Shown: positions 29,890 to 39,745, counted from the first letter of the stretch. The stretch: DNA of 43,462 bases from an uncultured Clostridia bacterium (GCA_947626935.1 CANQUD010000017.1:1-43462); one strand, 5' to 3'. The notes: generated by a model from the letters alone, not told the origin. Numbers and translations are program-made.

Positions 29890-32800
29890 TTATTCGACCC
29901 ATTCAAGGTCAAACGAAATGCTGCCAAACGACATTTCAGCCGTCAGTTTTGCCGTTCTGCCGTCCTCAAGTTTGATCGTGAGGCTGCCGTCGTCATTCGG
30001 TGTCGCAGAGGTGAACGGGATCGCTTCGTCCGAGCTAAAGTTCTCAAATTTCTTCAGTTCCTTGATCTTCAAGTTGCCTTCGCTGTCAACATGAACGACC
30101 GCTTCCACCGAATACATATCATCACCTTCGCCGAAAATAATGCCCGATTCCGTCGTGTCATAATCGGTATGCGTGATGGTAAGCGTGAAGTTGGGAGAAT
30201 AGTCGTAAGGCTCGATCGTGATGGTATACGTTCCGTCCCCTTCCACGGTCAGCGTCGCGACCGTCTTTTCGGCGTTGTAGACGATGCCCGAGATGTCGAT
30301 CGTCTTGCCCTTCGATTTGATCTCGAGGATCTGGTCGAACTTCGTGAAATCTTCGCTCACCTTCAATGTGATCGTGAATCCGCTCTTTTCGATGACATAT
30401 CCGTCAAATGTCACGGAAAGGGTAGGGACGCCCTGTTCGGAGACCGTGACGTTCAAGGTGTAGTGCAAAGAACTTGATACATAGCTCCAAACGCCGTCCG
30501 AAACTTCCGTAAAACCGTAGTTCAGCGCATAGTAGATGCCGTCGCCGTAGGGATCGTATTCGGCTTTCACAAGATTGACCTTCTGATCCGCGGAGACGGT
30601 GACCGTCAGGCGGAACGAAAGATCTTGCGCTTTGCCCTCAAGAACGTACTGTACTCCGAGGTCGGTGACGGTAAATACGCCGTTTTCGAGCGGTGCAGAG
30701 AAGCCGTGCCCTCCCGCATTGAATTCGAGCAACTCGTCATAGCTGCTGTATGAGAAGCTGTCCACAGCCTTCCCGTCGTAGGTGACGCCCGTGACATCGA
30801 GGGTGACGGAGACGCCGAAGCTCGTGCTGACGGAAGCCTTATAGGTGATGACGACGTCCTTGTCGTTCACTTTCGCGCTCGTCGTTCCGCTCTCTCCCGA
30901 TTTGAGATACGTAACGCCGTCGACGGTGACGGACGTTCCCGCGAGCGAGAAGGTCCCCTTGGAGACATACTGCCCGCCTTCATAGGCGTAGAGGGTGCCG
31001 ACATCGCCTTCCACATAGTAGAAGTAGGACAACGTTTCCTCATAGGACCAGCTACCCTTTGCGTAGAGGGTCGCCGTGCCGCCCTCGAGGACGAACGCTT
31101 TATCCGTCTTGAGGTCGTAGTAGGAGACAGCCTCTCCCTCTTCGGTCCCCGCAAGCGCGATGAATGCGGAGAGGTCGACGTCGACTGCGCCCGTCTTGTT
31201 TTTGCCTTCCGCCATGTCGTAGTAGTCGATGGAATCCGTCTTGCCCTTGAACTTCGCCGCCGCCGCATTGAGTCCCGCGACGCCGCCGCTGACCAAGATC
31301 TTGCTCCCCTCGATCAGGACCGTCTCGTTGACGAGACCGAAGGCGCCCCTCTTCGCGAGGAATGCGGTGAGGTCGACCGTGAGCTTTGTAAGGTCCGCCG
31401 CCGTGAGGTCGAGCGTGAGGACCACGGGATCGAGCGCGATGCTGTGCGTGAAGGCGTATGCGCCGATCGATCCGATCTTGCCGAGCTTGACTTCCGCGAG
31501 GTTGACGCAGTCATAGAACGCCTTTTCGCCGATCGTCGTGCAGTTCGGAAGATCGACCTTGGTGAGCGACCAAAGATGTTCAAACGCCGATGCGCCGACC
31601 GACTCGATCTTGTCGGAGACAAGCTCCTCGAGCGAGGTCGCATAGTAGAACGCCCCATCCTCAATCGTCGTGACCTCGTTGAAGTCGATCTTCTTGACGT
31701 TGATCGCGCCGCTCAATTTGAAGGCGCCCGTCGCGATCGTGTGGACCCCGTCGGGGATCTTGATGGACTCGTCTGTGCCGAAGTACACATAGAGCACGTT
31801 CTCGCGGACCAAGAACTCTCCCTGCAGGAGCGAGAAGGTCCCGTCGCCTTTGAGTTCGAAATAGATGAGCTTGGTCGAACCCGTCACCTTGAGGCAGTAC
31901 ACTTCCTCGCCCTTGATGACTTGATAGTACTCGCCCGAGTAGACGACGCCGTACTTGTCGACATAGACGCCCTTTCCGAATCCGTCCATGGAGAGGATGG
32001 ACCAGTCGTCGTTGAAGTAGTCGTGATCTTCGCCCTCGCCGTAGACGGAGTAGATGTAGAGCACGCCGCCGCCGTACGTGGTCGCCGCGGGCTTGAAGTA
32101 GAACTGCACCTTGCCGTTCACGCTGTAGGCATAGGTATCTTCGAGCGTCGGCACGAATTCATACGTTCCCTTCGACTGCTCGACGCCTTCGCTGTCGTAG
32201 AGGGTCGCCTTGCTGTGTCCGTCGAGGTAGAGATAGTTGCCCGTCGTCCCGCCTTGGACCTTGTATTCCGCGACGGAGCCGTAGAACTTATCCCGATAGT
32301 AGACCTTTCCGTCCTCGTTGATGTCGAACACATATTGCACCATTTCGCCGTCGATGTAGGTGACGAACACGATGACGTTGCCGCTTTCGTCTGCCGAGAA
32401 CTGCGGCGCGACGTTGTAGTACTTGTCATCGATCGTGCCGCGCGCCATGTAGCCCTTGTAGCTGAAGGAACCGTTGACGTCCTCGCCGACAAAGGATGCG
32501 CTCTCCTCGATGTAGCCGTCGCCGCCCATGAGAGTCCCGAGTTCGGCGCCGTCGTCGGTGTACGCGTCATACTGCCCCATGAGCGCCTTGTTCTGGAGAA
32601 CGAAGAAGGGATAATGGTTCCCGTCGTCATAGAGATCGTAGAGAAGGATCTTGGCTTCGCGCACGTCCGCCGCCCCTTCCGTATTGAAGGTAAGCGCGAT
32701 CGTGTACGAAGCGATGAGCCTGCCCGCAACGGACTGGCTTCCGTTGAGGACCTGATAAGTCCCCGTCTCCGTGACGATCTGATAGTCATATCCTTCCTCG

Positions 32801-35800
32801 TCAAAGACGGCATATTCATAGACGAATCCGCCCTTGCCGTTGAGGTGCAAGCCCGAAGAGAGCACGCCGCCGGGGAATCCATCCTCGTCGAGCGCCGTCC
32901 CGTAGTAGTAGCCGAGGAGAAGTCCCTCTTGCGTCGAACCGTCTACGAGCGCAAAGGTCTTTTCGGTCTCGTCGACATAGTAGTAGACATCGTCTGCGTC
33001 CTGTTCCGCGGGGGTAAAGACGAGAATGTCGTAATCCATATAATAGGAGCCTTCCGCCGTCTGCCCGCCGACCGTCAGCGTCGCGTTGCCGTAGCCGTCC
33101 GTCGTCAGCGTATCCTGTCCGTTCTTGAGGTCGTATACGCAGCCGTCATAGTAGGCGAATTCCTCTCCCTTGACCTTGAAACGGAATTCTCCGAAGGTCT
33201 CGAGGATGATGTCGCTGTCGTCGTAGTAGTCCAGTCCCTCGTAGTAGATGCTCTCGTTGTATGTGAAGGTGTACTCATCGGCGGAGCCGTCGACGGGGAC
33301 CGTGGAGCCTGCGAGCAGGAATTCGAGCGCGGAGTTGTCCGCTTCGTCGCTGTAGAGCATGCCGATGAAGGTGAGGTCGTCCGTCACGACGATCACGATG
33401 TCGCCGCCCTCCGAGCCGTCCGCATAGGCGATCCCGAGGTACAGGACGCCCTCGGCTTCGAGGTCATAGATGATGACTTCCTCTTCGTCCGACGAGAGAT
33501 CGTAGTACGTATCGTACACGGCGTACAGCGAATGGACGGTCGAGGGGACGCTTTCGGGAAGATCGAACTCGAGAACGGAGATGAGTCCCGTCGCAAGTTC
33601 ATGGTAGGACACCTTGACGGGGTCGCCGTCCGTCGGATAGAAGTACGCTTCGCCCTTGGCATCGATCTCGAGAGAGCCGTCGGCGCCGTTGTAGAACACA
33701 TACTTTTCGACGTCGCCGTCCCAGGTTTCTTCGTCGAACTCGAAGGTGCCGTCATCCTTCATGTTGAAGTACATGCCGTCGTAATCAAGGTCGGTGTTAA
33801 AGAGTTCGTTTCCGTAACTATACCAAGCGCCCCAGACGAGAAGTTCGTAGACATCCGCCCCGTAGGTCTCGGAATAGCTTCCGTACCAGAGGTCGACTTC
33901 CTGCCCACTCGAGTCATATTCGTTGTAATAGAAATACAGGAACGCCTTGTGGGTGCTGTCTACCGTATAAGAGGTGCCCTTGAAGATGAAAGAGTTCGTA
34001 ACTTCATGGACGCCCGCGGAGACATCGAGCAAATTTTCATTCAGAGCTTCGAAGTCAAGCACCGTCCCGCCGTCCTCGTCCGTCGATTCGGAGAGAAGAT
34101 ACTTTGCGGTTTTCGTCGATGTGTCGAAGCGGTCGAAGCTCGGATGCTCCTCTTTGATGTCGGTCGCCGTGTACAGGAGATATGTGTTGACGCCGCCGTA
34201 ATTTCCGACCATGCCGTTGCTGCGGGCCAGCCATGTCTCGTCCTTGACGAACGCATAGGTACCCGTGGAGACGACCGTTTTCGGATCCTCTCCGTAGTAA
34301 TAGCGCGTCGCACCGCCGAAGCCGTCCAGTTCCAACGCTTGCGTCCTGTAAGCGCTGATGACATGGAGATATGTGCCCTCGTAGCCGTCCGACTGGGCGA
34401 ACGTCCCCTCGATCGCATGTCCGCCGAGGTCCTCATGCGTTCCGTTTTCGACTTTGACGAGACCGAGGTCGGGAATGCTGACGATGCCGTTCCCCTTTGC
34501 ATAGTAGTCGTATTCTACGGTCGTGCCGTCGTCCTCGAGGCTCGTCGCGACGCCGAAGCCGTCAAAGTGGAGAATGGACCAGCCGCCGCCCGCAAGTTCG
34601 CCGTCATAGGCATACCAGCCCTCGACGCCGTCATGGAGACGGAAGTAGAGAATGCCCGCCGCCTCGATGAGGACGAACTGCATGGGTTCCCCGTTTGCGG
34701 GCGTGAAGAGGTACTTGCCCGCCTCTGCATCGACGGTGTAGCTGCCCTTGACGGAAGGTCCCGTCTCGGGGACATAGGTGACTTCGCTCGGGGAGACGAT
34801 CTCGAGGGTCGCCGCGGAGCCTAAATAGTCGTGGAACGTCTTGTAGATCGTATCACGATAGTAATAGAACTTTTCGCCCGAGATGACGCCCTCGAGCTTG
34901 AAGCCGTCCTCGTCCGTCTCAAAGGAGAAGGCGCCCGTCCCCTTGTCGAAAGACGTGCTCTTCTTTCTGCCCTCTTCCATGCCGACACGGTCGAGATACA
35001 GGACACCGCTCTCGGTCTCGAGTTCATAGAGATAGTCCATTCCCTCAAAGACATCCGTGTAGCGGGTGTAGACGGGGTCGACATAGACGGAAAGTTCGCT
35101 GTCGCCGCTCTCCGACACCGTCACGGCGTCCGTCTTTTCGGTGTTCAGCGTGTAGTGCTCGGGGACAAAGGCGGAGCCGTCCACCGATTCGCCCGCATAG
35201 CCGTACGCCGTCACGACGGTCTCGTCCTCGACGTACTTGTCATAGGCGGCAAAGTCGAGCTTAAAGAGCTTGACCTTGTAGGGAGCTTTCCAGACCGCCG
35301 TCAGCGTGACGCCTTCCGCGGGCATGACGTCGCCCGCCTTGAGGTCGGCGCCGTTCCACGTCCACTTGCCGAATTCGTATCCCGTCTTGGTGGGAAGATG
35401 CCCCTGCATGAAGGTGTAAAGATCGCTGCCTGCTTTGAGGTAAAGCTTCTCCCCCCCCGTGACAGTTCCGCCGTCAAGGGAGAGGGTGATCTGCGGGAGC
35501 GCCGTCCACTTGGCGTAATATGTAACGTCCTCGTCGGGCATGACCGCGGGAAGGGACTGCTTGTCCCCCGTGCCTTCCGCATCGAGATACCAGCCCTCGA
35601 ATTCGAACCCTTCCTTTACGGGATCGGACGGGGGCGTGATCGCGGCGCCCGCTTCCGCAACGATGTCGGGGACATAGACCCCCTCGCCCGCTTCGAAATG
35701 GAGCGCGTGCTCGCTTTCTCCGCCGCATGCCGCAAGCCCGACCGCAAATAACAGGGTCAGGACGCCGACAAGTACGGACAACAGATAGCTGCGTATGGTT

Positions 35801-35808
35801 TTTTTCAT
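29890..35808 (-). CDS. Very large lipoprotein with InlB B-type repeats and a leucine-rich (LRR_5) block
   Basis: This 1,972-aa protein has a lipoprotein signal peptide with lipobox LAAC (Cys28), so it is anchored on the outside of the membrane. Two repeats of the Listeria-Bacteroides (Flg_new/InlB B) type follow (about 35-170; EGFEFEGWYLD, YYAKWT). Then come many copies of a beta-strand unit with YYYD or YVDE sequences rich in Tyr, Asp and Gly (about 200-1,330). A BspA-like leucine-rich block lies at about 1,345-1,460 (GVHTIATGAFKL), followed by a C-terminal beta-rich part. A cell-surface binding or adhesion role is inferred from the domains. SD AAGGAGG. A -10 TATAAT at 35846-35851 lies upstream, with a poor -35. 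Confidence 0.8.
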   Translation of the reverse strand: MKKTIRSYLLSVLVGVLTLLFAVGLAACGGESEHALHFEAGEGVYVPDIVAEAGAAITPPSDPVKEGFEFEGWYLDAEGTGDKQSLPAVMPDEDVTYYAKWTALPQITLSLDGGTVTGGEKLYLKAGSDLYTFMQGHLPTKTGYEFGKWTWNGADLKAGDVMPAEGVTLTAVWKAPYKVKLFKLDFAAYDKYVEDETVVTAYGYAGESVDGSAFVPEHYTLNTEKTDAVTVSESGDSELSVYVDPVYTRYTDVFEGMDYLYELETESGVLYLDRVGMEEGRKKSTSFDKGTGAFSFETDEDGFKLEGVISGEKFYYYRDTIYKTFHDYLGSAATLEIVSPSEVTYVPETGPSVKGSYTVDAEAGKYLFTPANGEPMQFVLIEAAGILYFRLHDGVEGWYAYDGELAGGGWSILHFDGFGVATSLEDDGTTVEYDYYAKGNGIVSIPDLGLVKVENGTHEDLGGHAIEGTFAQSDGYEGTYLHVISAYRTQALELDGFGGATRYYYGEDPKTVVSTGTYAFVKDETWLARSNGMVGNYGGVNTYLLYTATDIKEEHPSFDRFDTSTKTAKYLLSESTDEDGGTVLDFEALNENLLDVSAGVHEVTNSFIFKGTSYTVDSTHKAFLYFYYNEYDSSGQEVDLWYGSYSETYGADVYELLVWGAWYSYGNELFNTDLDYDGMYFNMKDDGTFEFDEETWDGDVEKYVFYNGADGSLEIDAKGEAYFYPTDGDPVKVSYHELATGLISVLEFDLPESVPSTVHSLYAVYDTYYDLSSDEEEVIIYDLEAEGVLYLGIAYADGSEGGDIVIVVTDDLTFIGMLYSDEADNSALEFLLAGSTVPVDGSADEYTFTYNESIYYEGLDYYDDSDIILETFGEFRFKVKGEEFAYYDGCVYDLKNGQDTLTTDGYGNATLTVGGQTAEGSYYMDYDILVFTPAEQDADDVYYYVDETEKTFALVDGSTQEGLLLGYYYGTALDEDGFPGGVLSSGLHLNGKGGFVYEYAVFDEEGYDYQIVTETGTYQVLNGSQSVAGRLIASYTIALTFNTEGAADVREAKILLYDLYDDGNHYPFFVLQNKALMGQYDAYTDDGAELGTLMGGDGYIEESASFVGEDVNGSFSYKGYMARGTIDDKYYNVAPQFSADESGNVIVFVTYIDGEMVQYVFDINEDGKVYYRDKFYGSVAEYKVQGGTTGNYLYLDGHSKATLYDSEGVEQSKGTYEFVPTLEDTYAYSVNGKVQFYFKPAATTYGGGVLYIYSVYGEGEDHDYFNDDWSILSMDGFGKGVYVDKYGVVYSGEYYQVIKGEEVYCLKVTGSTKLIYFELKGDGTFSLLQGEFLVRENVLYVYFGTDESIKIPDGVHTIATGAFKLSGAINVKKIDFNEVTTIEDGAFYYATSLEELVSDKIESVGASAFEHLWSLTKVDLPNCTTIGEKAFYDCVNLAEVKLGKIGSIGAYAFTHSIALDPVVLTLDLTAADLTKLTVDLTAFLAKRGAFGLVNETVLIEGSKILVSGGVAGLNAAAAKFKGKTDSIDYYDMAEGKNKTGAVDVDLSAFIALAGTEEGEAVSYYDLKTDKAFVLEGGTATLYAKGSWSYEETLSYFYYVEGDVGTLYAYEGGQYVSKGTFSLAGTSVTVDGVTYLKSGESGTTSAKVNDKDVVITYKASVSTSFGVSVTLDVTGVTYDGKAVDSFSYSSYDELLEFNAGGHGFSAPLENGVFTVTDLGVQYVLEGKAQDLSFRLTVTVSADQKVNLVKAEYDPYGDGIYYALNYGFTEVSDGVWSYVSSSLHYTLNVTVSEQGVPTLSVTFDGYVIEKSGFTITLKVSEDFTKFDQILEIKSKGKTIDISGIVYNAEKTVATLTVEGDGTYTITIEPYDYSPNFTLTITHTDYDTTESGIIFGEGDDMYSVEAVVHVDSEGNLKIKELKKFENFSSDEAIPFTSATPNDDGSLTIKLEDGRTAKLTAEMSFGSISFDLEWVE

Positions 35809-35845
35809 ACCGTCCTCCTTTTTTCCAAAGAATCTATAAGAGTAT

Positions 35846-35851
35846 ATTATA
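35846..35851 (-). promoter_or_regulatory. Candidate -10 of the large lipoprotein gene
   Basis: TATAAT on the minus strand, 38 bases before the start codon. The -35 position (AAGTCG) is poor. The 518-base gap 35809-36326 otherwise holds an AT-rich stretch and the C-rich repeat at 36066-36186. Confidence 0.35.
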
Positions 35852-36065
35852 CTATATCATATCCGCGGCGACTTTGCCCGATTTTTTGATATGGAATATT
35901 TTTTTGTATAAAAAGTGTGATTTCTCTGCATATTATGTGAATTATAATCACATTATTCGCTTTTTTGGAAACTTTATGAAGTTATTTCGTGCTGCTTTTC
36001 TGCATATATTCTGAATTATGCTTGATTTTATACGAAATGGTCGCGGAGTGACATTGTGGTGGGCG

Positions 36066-36186
36066 TTATCCCCCCCATTCGTCACGGCTTTGCCGTGCCA
36101 CCTTCCCCCCGTAGGGGGTCAGGTCTGATGTAGAGCCTACCCCTTCGGGGGGGAGGCTCCCGCGCAGCGGGTGGTGGGGGGGACAT
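36066..36186. repeat. C-rich palindromic dispersed repeat, copy 1
   Basis: The element ends in short inverted repeats (TCCCCCCCA at 36069-36077, its complement at 36175-36183) and contains several internal hairpins. Thirty bases of its right end recur in inverted orientation at 43357-43386. It is a small non-coding dispersed element. Confidence 0.6.
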
Positions 36187-36317
36187 TCTAAAATTACGTG
36201 CCATAGGCGGAATTCACTTCCGCCGTGGGCGACCCTATTTGCCACACTACCGTAGGCTTAATGTCAATACATATAACGATTTCGGAGCGACCTAATTGAT
36301 GAACAGCGTTACATCGC

Positions 36318-36356
36318 TCGAATGATTTATTTTGCGAAACAAAATAAATCATTCGA
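36318..36356. repeat. 17-bp perfect inverted repeat across the ddl stop codon
   Basis: The arms 36318-36334 and 36340-36356 are exact complements with a 5-nt loop. The ddl stop (36327-36329) lies in the left arm. It may end or stabilise the operon mRNA, though neither side has a T-run. Confidence 0.7.
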
Positions 36357-37406
36357 AAAGATAGCGTTTTCAAGGATCCCCGTCGTGAGCGTCGGCTTCT
36401 CGGGCGTTCCCCCCTTTGCCCCTTCCTCGACGAGGGAGACGAGGAAATTTTTGGAGTCCGTCAGAGTCTTTCCGAACAGATAACAGGCGAGAGACCCCGG
36501 GACGGTGTTGAGTTCGTTGAAGTACACCTCGTCGCCGATGAGCAGAAAATCCGCCCGCACGACGCCGCGGATCCTGAAGCCCTCATACAGTTTTTCGGTG
36601 CATAAGTGGACCTTTTTTGCGATCTCGGCGGGAATTTCGGCGGGGATCTTCGAGCGTTTTTCGTCGCCGCTCTCGTACTTCTCCTCAAAGGAGAGAATCG
36701 CCTCGTGCGAAAAGACTTCCTCGACGGGAGAGAGCACGATCTTGCCGCCGATGCGGCAGGCGGCGCAGTTGAGATCCCGCTTTTCCTTTGCGTACGGCTC
36801 GATGAGGGCGGTGTCGTCGAGGGTGAAGGCGAGCGCCAGCGCCTTTTTCAGCTCCCCGCCGTCGTTTGCGATCTTGATCCCGATGCTCGACCCGAGGTGT
36901 GCGGGTTTTACGATCATGGGATAAGAAAAGGGCAGATTTTCGATCCCATCCCCCTCTTTTACGCAGTATCCGTCGAGCACGGGGAGTCCCATGCCCCGCG
37001 CCGCCGCCTTCGTCAGCGTCTTATCCATAAAGACGGCGGAGACGGCGACGTCGGGCGACGCGCTCGCGATCCTGTGCCACTTGAGAAGGGCGGAGAGGGT
37101 GCCGTCCTCGCCGAAGCCGCCGTGGCAGCAGTTGAGGGCGACGTCGACGGGAAATCTCTTCTTCCCCTTCTCAAGGCAAAGTCCCCCCTCGCAGAACTGC
37201 AGGCGCTTCCACCTGTCGGACGGCGACCGAAACTCCTTCACGGCACGCATTCCGCCCGTGAACATGGCGTTTTGGCGGGTCAGATAGACGGGCAGAACGT
37301 CGTACCCCGCGCTGCGCAAAAGATTGCAGCACAGCATGCCCGTGATGACGGAGATCTCGTGTTCGTTGGAGTTCCCGCCGAAGAACACAGCTATTTTTTT
37401 TGACAT
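36327..37406 (-). CDS. ddl: D-alanine--D-alanine ligase
   Basis: This 359-aa ATP-grasp enzyme joins two D-alanines for peptidoglycan. FFGGNSNEHEISV (8-20) is the N-terminal substrate motif, HGGFGEDGT (about 95-103) the second, KPAHLGSSIGI the ATP-grasp loop, and RADFLL with FNELNTVPGS the metal and substrate site. It is the last gene of an operon after murF, which uses its product. SD GGAGG. The last eight residues (SNDLFCFAK region) are encoded by an inverted repeat, so the C-terminus may have been altered by insertion of that repeat. Confidence 0.93.
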   Translation of the reverse strand: MSKKIAVFFGGNSNEHEISVITGMLCCNLLRSAGYDVLPVYLTRQNAMFTGGMRAVKEFRSPSDRWKRLQFCEGGLCLEKGKKRFPVDVALNCCHGGFGEDGTLSALLKWHRIASASPDVAVSAVFMDKTLTKAAARGMGLPVLDGYCVKEGDGIENLPFSYPMIVKPAHLGSSIGIKIANDGGELKKALALAFTLDDTALIEPYAKEKRDLNCAACRIGGKIVLSPVEEVFSHEAILSFEEKYESGDEKRSKIPAEIPAEIAKKVHLCTEKLYEGFRIRGVVRADFLLIGDEVYFNELNTVPGSLACYLFGKTLTDSKNFLVSLVEEGAKGGTPEKPTLTTGILENAIFSNDLFCFAK

Positions 37407-37478
37407 GAAAAAACCACCTCCGAGTTATTTTTCCTCTTTGGTGGTCAGAAATTTTTTTCGTTTGTATCGCAAAAGACG

Positions 37479-39053
37479 TCAATATTTGTCGGGAAGATCG
37501 TTCAGAAACAGGACGGTGGTGCCGCTATGGATCGTCTGCACGATCAGGTCCTGCGCGTCGGAGAGGGTGGGAACGATGTACAGTTTCTCCTCGTCTCCGC
37601 CCATCTTCTTGTAGCCGTTGCGGATGGGAAGGATCTGCGTCTCGCCGACGAGGATGATCGCATCCAGCCCGACGATCGCCTCGCCGAGCCGCTCGTTGAC
37701 GGTCTCCTCGAGTTCGCCGAGTTCCACAAGCCCCGGGGTGACGATGACCTTTTCCCCGACGGCACACTTGAGCACCTCGACGGCGTTCATCGCCCCCGTC
37801 GGGTTGGAGTTGTAGCTGTCGTCAAGAATGACGACACCGCCGCTCTCCGACCGCTCGAGCCGATGCGGAACGGGCGTGAGCGCGGGAAGCGCCGCGACGA
37901 TCTCCTCGAACGTCATGCCGAGCGCCATGCAAAGCTCCGTCGCAAGCGCGACGTCCTCGGCGGCATGTCTGCCCAAGAGCTTCACCTCGACTTGCGCCTC
38001 TTTCTCCCCGACGATGAGGGTGAACTTCGTCGTTTCGCACGATATGAGGACGTTTTCCGTGCGGAAGTCCCTGCCCGCGATCTGTGCGTCCTCGCGAAGC
38101 TCTGCGGCGGTCTCGCCCAAGATGACCTTCTCCGCCGCCCGCGCAAGCTCTCCCTTTTCCCGCTTGATGTTCTCAAGGGTCCCGAACGTCTCCGCATGTT
38201 GTGCGCAGATGCCCGTCACGACGCCAACGGAAGGTTTGACCATCTCGCAGAGTTCCCTGATGTCGCCGACCTTCCTTGCGCCCATTTCGGCGAGAAAGAT
38301 ATCGCAGTCCGCCCCCTCTTCGTTGACGAACTTCGCAATGCCGATGGGCGTGTTGAAGGAAGCGGGCGTCGCCTTCACGTTGTATTTCGCCGAGAGGAGC
38401 TGTGCGGCGTACATCTTGACGCTCGTCTTTGCAAAGCTCCCCGTGATCCCGACCTTGATGCAGCGGCTTGCTGCGAGCTTCTCCGCCGCCTTCTTGATGA
38501 AATGTCTGCCGCGCGGGACTTCGTAGCTCTTCATGACGAGATTCGCCGCCGCGATCAAGAGAAAGAGGAGCAGGGGGGAAAGCCCCGCGGGCGCCATGCG
38601 GAGCGCCGTCGCCAAGGGGTGCCCGATCGCCTTCGCGGCGAAAAACAGCCCGATCCCGCCGCCGAAAAACAGGGCAAAAACGAACAGATATGTGCAGATA
38701 AGGAGCCTTACGAGCCTCTTTGTCATGTTCACGGGGAGCTTCAGCGCCCTGCGGAATGCGAACACAAACAGGATGCAAAGTCCCACGAAGCCAGCCGCCT
38801 CGATGATCTCCGCATAGGCGCCCAAGAAGGAGAAACACAGCCCGAGGAGCGCCGTCACGAGGAAGAGGCAGAGCGCCAGCAGGCGATACCTGCGGCGGAG
38901 CATATTCTTCTTCCTGAAATACCATCTGACAAAGGCGCTGCCCGCGTACCCTTCCTGTTGCAGGATGCCGAAAAGGGGCATCGCGCAGGGAAGGAGTCCC
39001 GTCGTAAATGCCACAGCGTACGCCGCGACGATCCATAGTTCGGTTGTGTTCAT
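37479..39053 (-). CDS. murF: MurF-type ligase with N-terminal membrane domain
   Basis: This 524-aa protein is predicted to add D-Ala-D-Ala to UDP-MurNAc-tripeptide. Unlike classical MurF it begins with about 170 residues holding some five membrane segments (about 5-30, 58-80, 86-101, 115-140, 155-172). The ligase part follows: the P-loop is GITGSFAKTS (202-211) with Ala in place of the usual Gly before KT, then EMGARKVGDI, HRLE and DDSYNSNPTG. Membrane-bound MurF forms are known in some Clostridia. It overlaps the hydrolase stop by ATGA at 39050-39053 and precedes ddl by 72 bases. Confidence 0.85.
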   Translation of the reverse strand: MNTTELWIVAAYAVAFTTGLLPCAMPLFGILQQEGYAGSAFVRWYFRKKNMLRRRYRLLALCLFLVTALLGLCFSFLGAYAEIIEAAGFVGLCILFVFAFRRALKLPVNMTKRLVRLLICTYLFVFALFFGGGIGLFFAAKAIGHPLATALRMAPAGLSPLLLFLLIAAANLVMKSYEVPRGRHFIKKAAEKLAASRCIKVGITGSFAKTSVKMYAAQLLSAKYNVKATPASFNTPIGIAKFVNEEGADCDIFLAEMGARKVGDIRELCEMVKPSVGVVTGICAQHAETFGTLENIKREKGELARAAEKVILGETAAELREDAQIAGRDFRTENVLISCETTKFTLIVGEKEAQVEVKLLGRHAAEDVALATELCMALGMTFEEIVAALPALTPVPHRLERSESGGVVILDDSYNSNPTGAMNAVEVLKCAVGEKVIVTPGLVELGELEETVNERLGEAIVGLDAIILVGETQILPIRNGYKKMGGDEEKLYIVPTLSDAQDLIVQTIHSGTTVLFLNDLPDKY

Positions 39054-39745
39054 CGTAAAAACTCCTCTGCCGCCAAGTTGAAGGCGAGCGGGTCATCTAA
39101 AAACGGAAAGTGTCCGCAGCCGTTCAGGAGCTTCAGCCTGCTCCCCGCGATCTTTCCGAGGTAGACTTGAATGGACGAGAGCGGGACTTCCTCATCGTTC
39201 TCCCCGTGGAGAAAGAGAACGGGCGCCGTGATCCGCGCGGCGGTCTCCCCGAGGTCCTCGTTGACGATCTTTTTGTAGCTCTCCCGCATGACGGGGGAAA
39301 GGGATCGGTATTCCGCGCTGCCGAAGTGCCTCTCGGCGAATTTCGGGGCGAATTTTTTGACAAATCGATAACTTTTGACGCGAAAAGTGTAGGATGGGGT
39401 GCGTTTTCTGACGATCCCCGCACAGCCCGTCAGGACGGCGCGGGAAAAACAGTTCTCCGCAAGGAGCTTGACGGCGACCCTTCCGCCGAAGGAATGGGCG
39501 ATGACGCGCGGACGGGAAATGCCGAGGGTCGACAAGACCTCTTTCGTCCATTCCGCATAGTCGTCCACCGACCATGGAGCCGTGAGCGGTCCCGCCTGCC
39601 CCATCCCGGGGAAATCTGGGGCGGTCACGCGGTAAAATTTCGAAAAATAGCTTATCTGCGGGTAAAAGCTTTCCTTGGAAGAGAGATAGCCGTGGAGAAA
39701 GAGGAGATCTTCCCCCTCTCCGCGCTGCAAATAGCTGATCTTCAA
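39050..39745 (-). CDS. Alpha/beta hydrolase
   Basis: This 231-aa alpha/beta-hydrolase-fold protein has the oxyanion strand LFLHGY (about 15-20), nucleophile elbow AHSFGG with Ser85, acid GENDEEVP and catalytic His in NGCGHFPFLDDP. The substrate is unknown. The start is TTG at 39745, overlapping the rimI stop (TTGA), with the SD GGAG five bases upstream. The open frame runs on to 40117 but only through rimI. It sits between rimI and murF in the operon, and a role in envelope precursor metabolism is only a guess from context. Confidence 0.82.
   Translation of the reverse strand: MKISYLQRGEGEDLLFLHGYLSSKESFYPQISYFSKFYRVTAPDFPGMGQAGPLTAPWSVDDYAEWTKEVLSTLGISRPRVIAHSFGGRVAVKLLAENCFSRAVLTGCAGIVRKRTPSYTFRVKSYRFVKKFAPKFAERHFGSAEYRSLSPVMRESYKKIVNEDLGETAARITAPVLFLHGENDEEVPLSSIQVYLGKIAGSRLKLLNGCGHFPFLDDPLAFNLAAEEFLR

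Noticed and set aside
31444-34824. 1,126-codon open frame on the plus strand opposite the large lipoprotein gene
   Set aside because: It is a frame shadow of a GC-rich coding strand. It has no SD or promoter, while the minus-strand frame has a signal peptide, SD and terminator.
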